Assembly (NCBI GenBank): GCA_035644155.1
Contig: DASQPC010000016.1
Span: 1 to 23,718, forward strand
Length of the DNA stretch: 23,718 bases
Direction of reading: 5' to 3'
Origin: DATIGJ01 sp035644155
GTDB lineage: Bacteria; Patescibacteriota; Microgenomatia; Levybacterales; UBA12049
Shown piece by piece: positions 6,757-13,727 of this stretch. The translations under genes were made by a program, and so were the position numbers. Under the pieces are notes generated by a model. The model saw only the letters and a program-made list of their open reading frames with translations, was not told the origin of the DNA and did not search any database. Each line of letters starts with the position of its first letter. The first letter of the stretch is position 1.

Positions 6757-7574
6757 ATATTTCAGCAAAAACAAAAATTTGTATGGTCATTGGAGATCCG
6801 ATTGAACATTCATTATCTCCAGAAATGCATAACGCAGGATATAAAAAATTACAGATAGACACTGAATATGTCTATGTCGCATGTCATGTAAAAGTTTCAG
6901 ACCTTAGTGATTTTATCAAAGGTGTTCGCGCAATGAATATCAGAGGAGTTAGTTGTACAATTCCTCACAAAATGGAAATAATGAAATATCTTGATAAGGT
7001 AGATTCTGTCGCAAAAAAAATTGGCGCTGTAAATACAATTGTAAATGCTAACGGTGTCCTAAAAGGATACAATACTGATTGGATTGGAATTGTCACGCCG
7101 CTTGAAAAAGTAATTTCATTACAGAATAAAACAATTGTATTACTTGGTGCTGGCGGAGCAGCTCGAGCCGTTGCATACGCGATTACAAAGAAAAAAGCGA
7201 AATTAATAATTTACAATAGGACTTTTGAAAAAGCCAAACAACTTGCAAAAGAATTTGGCGGAGAAGCACTTGAACCAAATGCTTTTGAAAAAATAAAAAG
7301 GGCAGATGTTATCATTAATACAACAGCAATTGGATTACATCCTCAAGAAAATGAAACACCATTACCCAAAGAATTGCTTACAAAAAATCATATTGTTTTT
7401 GATATTGTTTATACACCAGGTGGTACGACAAAATTCTTAAAAGAAGCGAGAAAGAAAGGTGCAAAAATTATCGTAGGGACAGAAATGCTTTTACACCAAG
7501 GCACTGCACAATTCACATTGTTCACTGGATATGATGCGCCAGTTGACGCAATGAGAAAGGTTTTAGAAAAATGA
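6753..7574 (+). CDS. aroE: Shikimate dehydrogenase
   Basis: Reduces 3-dehydroshikimate to shikimate with NADPH. It has 273 residues, a normal length. The substrate domain shows HSLSPEMHN (Ser20, Ser22), TIPHK with catalytic Lys73, and GAVNTIV followed by GYNTDWIG with Asp109. The nucleotide domain has GAGGAARA near 132 and the adenosine-phosphate-binding segment YNRTFEKA, whose Arg suggests NADP preference. Overlaps of 4 bases with aroK and aroD place it in the middle of the coupled operon. The start at 6753 is preceded by AAGGAG about 10 bases upstream. Confidence 0.96.
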   Translation: MNISAKTKICMVIGDPIEHSLSPEMHNAGYKKLQIDTEYVYVACHVKVSDLSDFIKGVRAMNIRGVSCTIPHKMEIMKYLDKVDSVAKKIGAVNTIVNANGVLKGYNTDWIGIVTPLEKVISLQNKTIVLLGAGGAARAVAYAITKKKAKLIIYNRTFEKAKQLAKEFGGEALEPNAFEKIKRADVIINTTAIGLHPQENETPLPKELLTKNHIVFDIVYTPGGTTKFLKEARKKGAKIIVGTEMLLHQGTAQFTLFTGYDAPVDAMRKVLEK

Positions 7575-8251
7575 ACCAAATAAATTATTGTTTGCCAATT
7601 GTAAAAAGTACAAAACAGGAAGTTATACAAAGCATTCAAGATAATCTAAAAAATTATCAATATTTTGAAGTCTGGCTAGATTATATTACGGATGTTGATG
7701 ATGCATTTATGAAACTACTTATTGATTTGTTACACGATAAATTAATTATTTTATTCCGAAGACAAAATCTTGAAAAAATAAAAATGACCTTTAAAAAACG
7801 ACTTGTTATTCTTTCATTAGTAAAACAAGAAAATGTTTTTGTTGATTTAGATATTATTGCAAACAAAAAAGAATTAGATTATCTAAAAATGAGTAAAGGT
7901 AATATCGCGACAATAGTTTCTTACCATAATTATAATCTGACGCCGACAGATCGTACATTAAAAGGCATTATTGAAAAAATGAAAAATAACAATCCGACAA
8001 TTTTTAAAATAGCAACATTTTGTAAAACAGAAAACAATGCTTTGCGATTATTGCAATTGCAGCAAACATTTAAACAAAAGAAACAAAAACATATTGTTCT
8101 TGGCATGGGAAAGTTTGGTACAATAACAAGAGTGTTTGGGACATTGTGGGGAAACGAAATGATTTTTGCACCACAAACAATTGCTGATAATTCAGCGCCC
8201 GGACAATTAACCAAAACACAGTTAGAAACTATTTTTAAACTATTATCATAA
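7571..8251 (+). CDS. aroD: Type I 3-dehydroquinate dehydratase
   Basis: Dehydrates 3-dehydroquinate to 3-dehydroshikimate by Schiff-base chemistry. The 226-residue TIM-barrel protein has Glu33 in FEVWLDY, His119 in VSYHNYN, the Schiff-base Lys146 in TIFKIAT, and the C-terminal signature MGKFGTITRVFGTLWGNEM followed by NSAPGQL. These are the hallmarks of type I rather than type II enzymes. It starts on a 4-base overlap with aroE and ends one base before aroC. The sequence is fairly divergent, but all catalytic positions are in place. Confidence 0.93.
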   Translation: MNQINYCLPIVKSTKQEVIQSIQDNLKNYQYFEVWLDYITDVDDAFMKLLIDLLHDKLIILFRRQNLEKIKMTFKKRLVILSLVKQENVFVDLDIIANKKELDYLKMSKGNIATIVSYHNYNLTPTDRTLKGIIEKMKNNNPTIFKIATFCKTENNALRLLQLQQTFKQKKQKHIVLGMGKFGTITRVFGTLWGNEMIFAPQTIADNSAPGQLTKTQLETIFKLLS

Positions 8252-8252
8252 T

Positions 8253-9338
8253 ATGGCTGGCAATACATTTGGACATTTATTTCGGATAACAACATTTGGA
8301 GAGTCACATGGTGGCGCTGTTGGCGTTGTGGTCGATGGTTGTCCTCCTGGTCTTACCCTTGTTGAGGAAGATATTCAAAAAGAACTTGATAGACGAAAGC
8401 CCGGACAAAGTCGTATTACAACTCCTCGAAAAGAGCAAGATCAAATTCATATTTTGTCAGGCGTGCTTGATGGACAAACGACTGGCACACCGATTCTTCT
8501 TCTGGCCTACAATAAAGATGCTGCATCAGCAGATTATCTCCATTTGAAGGATCTTTATCGACCAGGACATGCAGATTATACCTTTCAAATGAAGTACGGT
8601 ATGAGAGATTACAAGGGGAGTGGGCGAGCATCTGCGCGTGAGACATTAGGAAGAGTTGCAGCCGGAGCGATCGCCAAAAAATATTTGAAAGAAAAACTTG
8701 GCATTGAATTTTTGAGTTATGTTGAGCAAGTAGGTGATATCAAAACAACTATTGATTTTAATTTGGTAACGCTTGCACAAATTGAATCAAATATCGTTCG
8801 TTGTCCGGATCAAAAAATTGCTCAGGAAATGATCAGTCTGATTGAAGAAGTTAAAAACGATAAAGATTCAATTGGTGGAATTATCCGAGGTATTATTAAA
8901 GGTATTCCTGTCGGCCTTGGAGAACCAGTATTTGACAAACTCCCCGCAGATCTTGGGAAAGCGATGATGAGTATCAATGCTGTCAAAGGATTTGAAATAG
9001 GTTCTGGTTTTGCAGGAACACAACTTCGAGGAAGTCAACACAATGATTCTTTTTATACCGATGAGCAAGGTAAAATAAAAACAAAAACAAATCACGCAGG
9101 AGGCACATTAGGTGGTATATCAAATGGAGAAACTATTTATTTTCGTGTCGCGTTCAAGCCTGTATCAACGATAGGTAAACAGCAACAAACTGTTGATAAA
9201 AGTAAAAAATCCGTACTTCTTAAAGCAAGTGGAAGACATGACCCTTGTGTATTACCCAGAGCAGTACCAATTGTTGATGCAATGGGCGCGCTCGTTATTA
9301 TGGATCATTATTTAAGAAATAAGGCACAAAATCTGTGA
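8253..9338 (+). CDS. aroC: Chorismate synthase
   Basis: Makes chorismate from EPSP using reduced FMN; the last common step. The 361-residue protein starts MAGNTFGHLFRITTFGESHG with catalytic His19. It continues with RRKPGQSRITTPRKE, the flavin/substrate segment GSGRASARETLGRVAAGAIA, NHAGGTLGGISNG, and RHDPCVLPRAVPIVDAM. It is the last gene of the first aro operon, one base after aroD. The stop at 9336-9338 is followed by an imperfect palindrome and the promoter of the second aromatic leader; no T-tailed terminator is seen between them. Confidence 0.97.
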   Translation: MAGNTFGHLFRITTFGESHGGAVGVVVDGCPPGLTLVEEDIQKELDRRKPGQSRITTPRKEQDQIHILSGVLDGQTTGTPILLLAYNKDAASADYLHLKDLYRPGHADYTFQMKYGMRDYKGSGRASARETLGRVAAGAIAKKYLKEKLGIEFLSYVEQVGDIKTTIDFNLVTLAQIESNIVRCPDQKIAQEMISLIEEVKNDKDSIGGIIRGIIKGIPVGLGEPVFDKLPADLGKAMMSINAVKGFEIGSGFAGTQLRGSQHNDSFYTDEQGKIKTKTNHAGGTLGGISNGETIYFRVAFKPVSTIGKQQQTVDKSKKSVLLKASGRHDPCVLPRAVPIVDAMGALVIMDHYLRNKAQNL

Positions 9339-9344
9339 AAAAAC

Positions 9345-9367
9345 TACTACTTGATTATCAAGAAGTA
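9345..9367 (+). promoter_or_regulatory. Imperfect palindrome overlapping the -35 element (possible operator)
   Basis: TACT-a-CTTGA, loop TTA, TCAAG-a-AGTA forms two 9-base half sites separated by 3 bases with one central A-A mismatch per arm. It covers the whole putative -35 box at 9351-9356. No T run follows, so it is unlikely to be an intrinsic terminator for aroC. A repressor site or a weak aroC 3' hairpin are the alternatives. Confidence 0.4.
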
Positions 9368-9380
9368 TCTTAGCTATAAT
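9351..9380 (+). promoter_or_regulatory. Promoter of the second aromatic operon
   Basis: TTGATT at 9351-9356 and a perfect TATAAT at 9375-9380 are separated by 18 bases. The -10 box ends 11 bases before the leader peptide ATG at 9392, so the leader mRNA would have a very short or absent 5' untranslated region. This gives the second operon its own transcription start, unlike the first operon. Confidence 0.65.
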
Positions 9381-9391
9381 CAAAAAGCGAT

Positions 9392-9469
9392 ATGAATCAA
9401 CAAACGCAATCTTATTGGTTTTATTTTACTTCCCAACCCGGGAGGTTGCGTAATGGTTTAGAAAGTTAA
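9392..9469 (+). CDS. Aromatic leader peptide of the pfkB-DAHP synthase-tyrA/pheA operon
   Basis: A 25-codon ORF starts at ATG 9392 and contains SYWFYFTS at residues 7-14, the same core as the first leader. The Tyr codon is at 9413, Trp at 9416 and the last Phe at 9425. Where the first leader stops (ACT-TCC-TAA), this one reads ACT-TCC-CAA and continues through the antiterminator arm to TAA 9467. A translating ribosome would therefore directly mask or unwind segment 2. No Shine-Dalgarno site is present; the nearby -10 box suggests leaderless initiation. The role as a sensor of charged aromatic tRNAs is inferred from the composition and the downstream RNA structures. Confidence 0.87.
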   Translation: MNQQTQSYWFYFTSQPGRLRNGLES

Positions 9470-9518
9470 CTAAAAAATAAACCAAAAACCAACACCTCCC
9501 ACTAGGGAGGTTTTTTTT
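9428..9518 (+). promoter_or_regulatory. Four-segment transcription attenuator of the second aromatic operon
   Basis: Segment 1 (CTTCC, 9429-9433) can pair with segment 2 (GGGAG, 9440-9444). Segment 2 (GGGAGGT, 9440-9446) can pair with segment 3 (ACCTCCC, 9494-9500), extended by TGGTTTA (9454-9460) with TAAACCA (9478-9484). Segment 3 can alternatively pair with segment 4 (GGGAGGT, 9505-9511). The 21 bases from 9440 to 9460 are identical to 3802-3822 of the first attenuator, well beyond the 7 bases needed for pairing. SD-like GGGAGG, 7 bases, then ATG-GTT-TAG (9453-9461) mirrors the ATG-GTT-TAA of the first copy. The two elements clearly share an origin. Confidence 0.87.
9494..9518 (+). terminator. 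Intrinsic terminator carrying the ribosome binding site of the kinase gene
   Basis: A 7-bp perfect stem ACCTCCC/GGGAGGT with the loop ACTA is followed by T to 9518. GGGAGG at 9505-9510 lies 6 bases before the TTG at 9517, so the hairpin would hide the ribosome binding site of the first gene as in the aroB case. Confidence 0.88.
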
Positions 9519-10431
9519 GTTTAAAAATATGAAAGTTTTAGGAATAGGAGAATCAGTTATAGATAATGCATATATTATGAATAGACCACACGTGTCGGAA
9601 AAACATGTTGGTGGGCCATCACTTATTGCATTGCTATTACTTTCTCGTTTGGGAATTGATTGTACACTTCTTACAACGCTTGGCAGAGATGAAGAAGCTG
9701 AAATTATCAAAAAAACGCTCAAGCATGAAAATGTCAAATTGCTTGCCAAATTACAAAAACATACGAAAGTAAATAACTATATTATTAATTCTGAAAATGG
9801 TTCCCGTAAAAAAGTTCGGGGAGATATCGAACATCCACCTATGAAACATCTTGATCGAAACTTTATTCGTCAATTTGATATTATTATTATTGATAGACAT
9901 GAGCCGTTGGCATTTTATGAGATTTTGAAAAAGAAAAAAACAACAGCAAAAATTATTATTGATCCATCAACGGAAATTTCTGCATTGACTCTTGATATGA
10001 TAAAATATGCTGACTATCCAATTATTCCAATTGAAGCATTAATAAAACTTGAGGATTGTCGAAATTTATCTTCCTGTTTAGATTCTTTACATAAAATAAC
10101 AAGAAAGACGGTCGTGATAACAGCAGGAGAATTGGGTAGTATTATTTATGACGGCAAAAATTTTGAAGTTATTCCAACACTTCATATTCAAGCCGTTGAT
10201 GTCCAAGGAGCAGGCGATGTATATCGTGGAGCATTTATCTATGGCGTTTTACAAAATTGGGAAATAAAAGAGTGCGTTCGATATGCTAATAAAGTTGCAG
10301 CATTGCATTGCACCAAAATCGGTAATGCAGCAGCACTCCCAACCAAAAAAGAAATTGCAAATTTGAGTAATAAATTGAAAGCAAAAGAAGTAACTATGCC
10401 AACAATAGCACAGTACTTTGCGCAACTATAA
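9517..10431 (+). CDS. PfkB/ribokinase-family sugar kinase, first gene of the second aromatic operon
   Basis: A 304-residue ribokinase-fold protein. It opens with the glycine-rich GIGESVIDNAY, has VGGPSLIALLLLSRLG (the GG substrate motif), and carries the ATP-site motif DVQGAGDVYRGAF at 228-240 with catalytic base Asp234. The family phosphorylates sugars, nucleosides or sugar phosphates at a hydroxyl; the substrate cannot be read from the sequence. The start is taken as TTG 9517, with GGGAGG 6 bases upstream, matching the aroB layout. ATG 9529 is the alternative and would drop four residues. It is not a known shikimate enzyme, yet it is the first gene behind an aromatic attenuator and lies 4 bases before the DAHP synthase. 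Supply of a phosphorylated sugar precursor such as erythrose 4-phosphate is a speculation from context. Confidence 0.85.
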   Translation: MFKNMKVLGIGESVIDNAYIMNRPHVSEKHVGGPSLIALLLLSRLGIDCTLLTTLGRDEEAEIIKKTLKHENVKLLAKLQKHTKVNNYIINSENGSRKKVRGDIEHPPMKHLDRNFIRQFDIIIIDRHEPLAFYEILKKKKTTAKIIIDPSTEISALTLDMIKYADYPIIPIEALIKLEDCRNLSSCLDSLHKITRKTVVITAGELGSIIYDGKNFEVIPTLHIQAVDVQGAGDVYRGAFIYGVLQNWEIKECVRYANKVAALHCTKIGNAAALPTKKEIANLSNKLKAKEVTMPTIAQYFAQL

Positions 10432-10435
10432 AATT

Positions 10436-11374
10436 ATGAATAAAAATACACAATATGATTTAGAAATTATCGCAGGTCCTTGTTCGATAACATTTGAGAA
10501 CGTGGAAGAAATTATTAATGAGATAGCACCTCTTACAACTCCAGATGGAAAACGGGCAATTTATGGTACGCGAGTTGTCGGATTGAAATCCAGATCTGCT
10601 CTTCCCGTTGATGAAAAAGGAATAGGAATCGATTTTCCAATTATCAAACAGTGTCTCAATTTATCTGAAAAAGAAAGAGAACAGCTGACATTACCAAGCA
10701 TCCAACTCGCGGAAAAAATTTATCAAAAAACAGGAATGATGATCTCAACAGAAATTATGATACCACATATTCAACTCCCTTTTTTTGAACAGGCAAAAAC
10801 ATTACAAAATAATATTTTTATTTGGAGCCCTGCAGTGAATCAATTGGGTTGGACGATTTTGGAAATGAGTAAATTTGCGTCACGAAATAATTGGCATCTT
10901 GGTATTAAACATGCAAAATTTTTAGGAAAAGATCCACTTGAAATTGCAAATCATCCAGACTACAAAGAAGAGACATCACTTGAAAAAACATGGCTTGGCT
11001 TAACAACGTATGCAAAAAATGTAAAAGATAATCTTATTCTTATTCATCGAGGAGTTGATGTACCAGGTCGTGGTGATTTTCGTAATGCACTTATCCACGA
11101 AATTATGAAGCGAGTAAAATTAAAAGTCCCACATGCAAAATTTTATTTTGATCCAAGTCATAGTTATGGTCCTAAAATGCGAGACAAAATTGTTGAAGGA
11201 ATTATCGAAGCAATGCAAATAAAAACCGATGAAGGTTTTCTTTATGATGGTGTTCTCATTGAAGCAGGTACTTCACCATCTGACACAGACCAACACATTA
11301 CAACAAAAGAGCTTGGTCAACTTGTTACCCAACTTAGTAAATTCCGCAAACTGCGACCACCAAAAAATTCATGA
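10436..11374 (+). CDS. DAHP synthase, divergent class I type
   Basis: Condenses PEP with erythrose 4-phosphate to give DAHP, the first committed step of the pathway. From ATG 10436 it has 312 residues. The expected metal ligands are visible: Cys16 in AGPCSI, His242 in FDPSHSYG, Glu276 in LIEAG, and an Asp in SDTDQH (283 or 285). The substrate loop reads GLKSRSA (Lys51, Arg53), whereas DAHP synthases usually have KPRTS and KDO8P synthases KANRSS. LIHRGVDVPGRGDFRN corresponds to the ERG region of the family. No ACT or chorismate mutase domain is attached. Context (aromatic leader, tyrA/pheA) favours DAHP synthase over KDO8P synthase. A TTG at 10418 overlapping the kinase gene is an alternative start. 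It overlaps the next gene by 4 bases. Confidence 0.82.
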   Translation: MNKNTQYDLEIIAGPCSITFENVEEIINEIAPLTTPDGKRAIYGTRVVGLKSRSALPVDEKGIGIDFPIIKQCLNLSEKEREQLTLPSIQLAEKIYQKTGMMISTEIMIPHIQLPFFEQAKTLQNNIFIWSPAVNQLGWTILEMSKFASRNNWHLGIKHAKFLGKDPLEIANHPDYKEETSLEKTWLGLTTYAKNVKDNLILIHRGVDVPGRGDFRNALIHEIMKRVKLKVPHAKFYFDPSHSYGPKMRDKIVEGIIEAMQIKTDEGFLYDGVLIEAGTSPSDTDQHITTKELGQLVTQLSKFRKLRPPKNS

Positions 11375-12660
11375 AAAAAGTAAGCATCATTGGTTACGGA
11401 CGTTTCGGGAAAACACTTCACCGGCTGTTAGAAAAAGATTTTGAAATTCTTATTTATACAAGAAATGGCGATGTTAGCTTGGAAGAAATATATAAAAACG
11501 AGGTGATCTTTTACGCAGTTCCTATTGCTTCATTTGAAGAAGTAATTGCAACACATAAGAAATATTTTCTCCCCGAACATATCCTGATTGATGTCCTTTC
11601 AGTTAAGATGTATCCTGCCGAAATATTTAAAAAATATCTTAAGGACATAAAAACACAGGCACTTTTAACCCATCCAATGTTTGGTCCTGATAGTAGTAAA
11701 AATGGTTTTACGGGGCTTCCATTGATACTTGATAAATTTCAAACTAATCAAGAAACGTATACTTTTTGGAAAGATTATTTCACAAAAAAAGAGTTACGCG
11801 TTATTGCATTAACAGCACAGGAACATGACAAAATGGCAGCGAATTCGCAGGGATTAACTCATTTTATAGGAAGATTGCTTGATGAATTTGGTATACAACC
11901 AACCCCAATTGATACCATCGGCGCAAAAAAGTTAGAAGAAATGAAACAACAAACATGCAATGATACATGGGAACTTTTTACCAACCTCCAACATTTCAAT
12001 CCTTACACCAAACAAATGCGTCTTCGACTAGGAACAGCTTATGATAAATTGTACAATAAATTATTACCAAAACAGATAAATCCCGATTTTATAACAATCG
12101 GCATCCAAGGAGGAAAAGGAAGTTTTAATGAAGAAGCAATGCAATATTATTTTAAACGTAATAAGATAACAAAATATAAAATAAAATACTTGCATACTTC
12201 AGAAAATGTATTGAGGGCATTGCATGAAGGAGATATTGATCAAGGACAATTTGCAATTCATAATTCGATTGGCGGTATTGTTAACGAAAGTATTGAAGCC
12301 ATGGCAAAATATAAATTTACGATTATTGAAGAATATGCAATAAAAATTGCTCACGCACTTATGATCCGTAAAGATGCACAACTTCCCGACATCACAACAA
12401 TCATGACCCATCCACAAGTACTCGCGCAGTGTCAACAGACATTAAAACAAAAATATCAAAATTTACAACAAACATCTGGGGAAAGGGAACTCATTGATCA
12501 CGCGCTTGTCGCGAAAGAACTCTCAGAAGGAAAACTTGCAAAACATATCGCAACAATGGGAAGTAAAATTCTCGCAGAGATCTATGGTTTGACAATTGTT
12601 GAAGACAATCTCCAAGATCTGAAAGAAAACTACACCAGCTTTTTATTAGTTGAGCGATAA
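11371..12660 (+). CDS. Prephenate dehydrogenase - prephenate dehydratase fusion (TyrA-PheA)
   Basis: A 429-residue fusion. Residues 1 to about 235 are TyrA: Rossmann motif GYGRFGKTLHRLL (8-20), THPMFGPDS with His101, and EHDKM followed by QGLTHF (His152, His164). Residues about 240-429 are the dehydratase catalytic domain: GIQGGKGSFNEEA, the substrate segment HNSIGGIVNESIEA (297-310), THPQVLAQC, and at the very end NYTSFLLV. That last motif is TRF in characterised dehydratases; here Thr422 is kept but Arg is replaced by Ser423. There is no ACT domain after it and no chorismate mutase domain before, between or after. It would convert prephenate towards both tyrosine and phenylalanine, a branch point in one polypeptide. 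Loss of ACT suggests no allosteric Phe control. Confidence 0.9.
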   Translation: MKKVSIIGYGRFGKTLHRLLEKDFEILIYTRNGDVSLEEIYKNEVIFYAVPIASFEEVIATHKKYFLPEHILIDVLSVKMYPAEIFKKYLKDIKTQALLTHPMFGPDSSKNGFTGLPLILDKFQTNQETYTFWKDYFTKKELRVIALTAQEHDKMAANSQGLTHFIGRLLDEFGIQPTPIDTIGAKKLEEMKQQTCNDTWELFTNLQHFNPYTKQMRLRLGTAYDKLYNKLLPKQINPDFITIGIQGGKGSFNEEAMQYYFKRNKITKYKIKYLHTSENVLRALHEGDIDQGQFAIHNSIGGIVNESIEAMAKYKFTIIEEYAIKIAHALMIRKDAQLPDITTIMTHPQVLAQCQQTLKQKYQNLQQTSGERELIDHALVAKELSEGKLAKHIATMGSKILAEIYGLTIVEDNLQDLKENYTSFLLVER

Positions 12661-12677
12661 TACAATACTGTACAAAA

Positions 12678-12686
12678 TGCTATAAT
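12678..12686 (+). promoter_or_regulatory. Extended -10 promoter of pheS
   Basis: TGCTATAAT combines the TGN extension with a perfect -10 box (12681-12686). The ATG of pheS follows after 11 bases, so the transcript is expected to be leaderless or nearly so. No aromatic leader peptide or attenuator is present here. Confidence 0.6.
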
Positions 12687-12697
12687 AAATCAAACCT

Positions 12698-13726
12698 ATG
12701 CAAGAACAATTATTACGACTGAAAAACAATGCCCTTTCTCTTATCCTAGAATCAAATTCAGTTAAAGATCTTGAAGAAATACGTTTGCAATTTTTGGGAA
12801 GAAATGGCGAACTTACCCAACTTTTGAAAAATTTGCCAAAAGTTGCTCTTGAAGATCGCCCGGAAGTTGGTCGGATTGCCAATGAAGTCAAACGTATTCT
12901 TGAAGATACCATCAAACAAAGAGAGAATGAAATTGGCAAGAAAAAAATACAGACTACTACGCTTGATGTCACCGAACCAGGCATTAGACCGCCTCTTGGG
13001 CATTTACATTTGGTAACTCAAGCAATTAGAGATATTACAGAAATTTTTGAACGAATTGGTTTTGCGAGAGTGCGTCATCCGGAAGTAGAATGGGATTGGT
13101 ATGCATTTACCTCACTTAATTTCCCAGACAATCATCCGGCACGAGACGATTGGGAAACATTTTTTATCAAACAAAAACCAGATACTAAGAAGGGCCCGGT
13201 TGTCTTGACACCGCATACATCTTCAGGACAAGTACGAGAACTTGAAAAAGAAGAAATACCAATCAAAATGCTTAACATAGCCAAATGTTATAGACGACAA
13301 TCAGATGTGAGCCATGCGCCAATGTTTCATCAATTTGAAGGTTTGGTTGTTGATGAGAATATTTCAATCAGACATTTGAAAGGAACATTGGATTATTTTG
13401 TAAAATCATATTTTGGAAAAAAAAGAAAATCACGTATTCGTCCATATCATTTTCAATTCACCGAGCCGTCATTTGAAGTTGATATTTCTTGCGGCGTTTG
13501 CGAAGGCAAGGGATGTAAATTGTGTAAAGAAGGTTGGCTCGAACTAGGAGGAGCAGGGATGGTTCATCCAAATGTTTTGAAAAATGGAGGAGTCAATCCA
13601 GAAAAATACACAGGGTTTGCTTTTGGCTGGGGAGTAGAGCGAGTATTAATGATGAAGGAAGGAATAGAAATTGATGATTTACGATTGTTGTATAGCAACG
13701 ATTTAGATTTTTTGAAACAATTTTAA
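12698..13726 (+). CDS. pheS: Phenylalanyl-tRNA synthetase alpha subunit
   Basis: Catalytic class II subunit that charges tRNA-Phe as an alpha2-beta2 complex with PheT. It has 342 residues. The N-terminal part is the helical tRNA-binding arm with EIRLQFLGRNGELTQLLK. The catalytic domain follows with HPEVEWDWYAF, the motif 2 region CYRRQSDVSHAPMFHQFEG, the cysteine-rich VSCGVCEGKGCKLCKEGW found in many bacterial PheS, and motif 3 FAFGWGVERVLMM. The ATG at 12698 has no Shine-Dalgarno site and lies 11 bases after a TATAAT, fitting leaderless expression. pheT starts one base after its stop. Confidence 0.97.
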   Translation: MQEQLLRLKNNALSLILESNSVKDLEEIRLQFLGRNGELTQLLKNLPKVALEDRPEVGRIANEVKRILEDTIKQRENEIGKKKIQTTTLDVTEPGIRPPLGHLHLVTQAIRDITEIFERIGFARVRHPEVEWDWYAFTSLNFPDNHPARDDWETFFIKQKPDTKKGPVVLTPHTSSGQVRELEKEEIPIKMLNIAKCYRRQSDVSHAPMFHQFEGLVVDENISIRHLKGTLDYFVKSYFGKKRKSRIRPYHFQFTEPSFEVDISCGVCEGKGCKLCKEGWLELGGAGMVHPNVLKNGGVNPEKYTGFAFGWGVERVLMMKEGIEIDDLRLLYSNDLDFLKQF

Positions 13727-13727
13727 T

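Noticed and set aside
9426..9749. 107-codon minus-strand ORF overlapping the second attenuator and the kinase gene
   Set aside because: It is antisense to a conserved leader and to a recognisable kinase and has no family features. It is a shadow frame.
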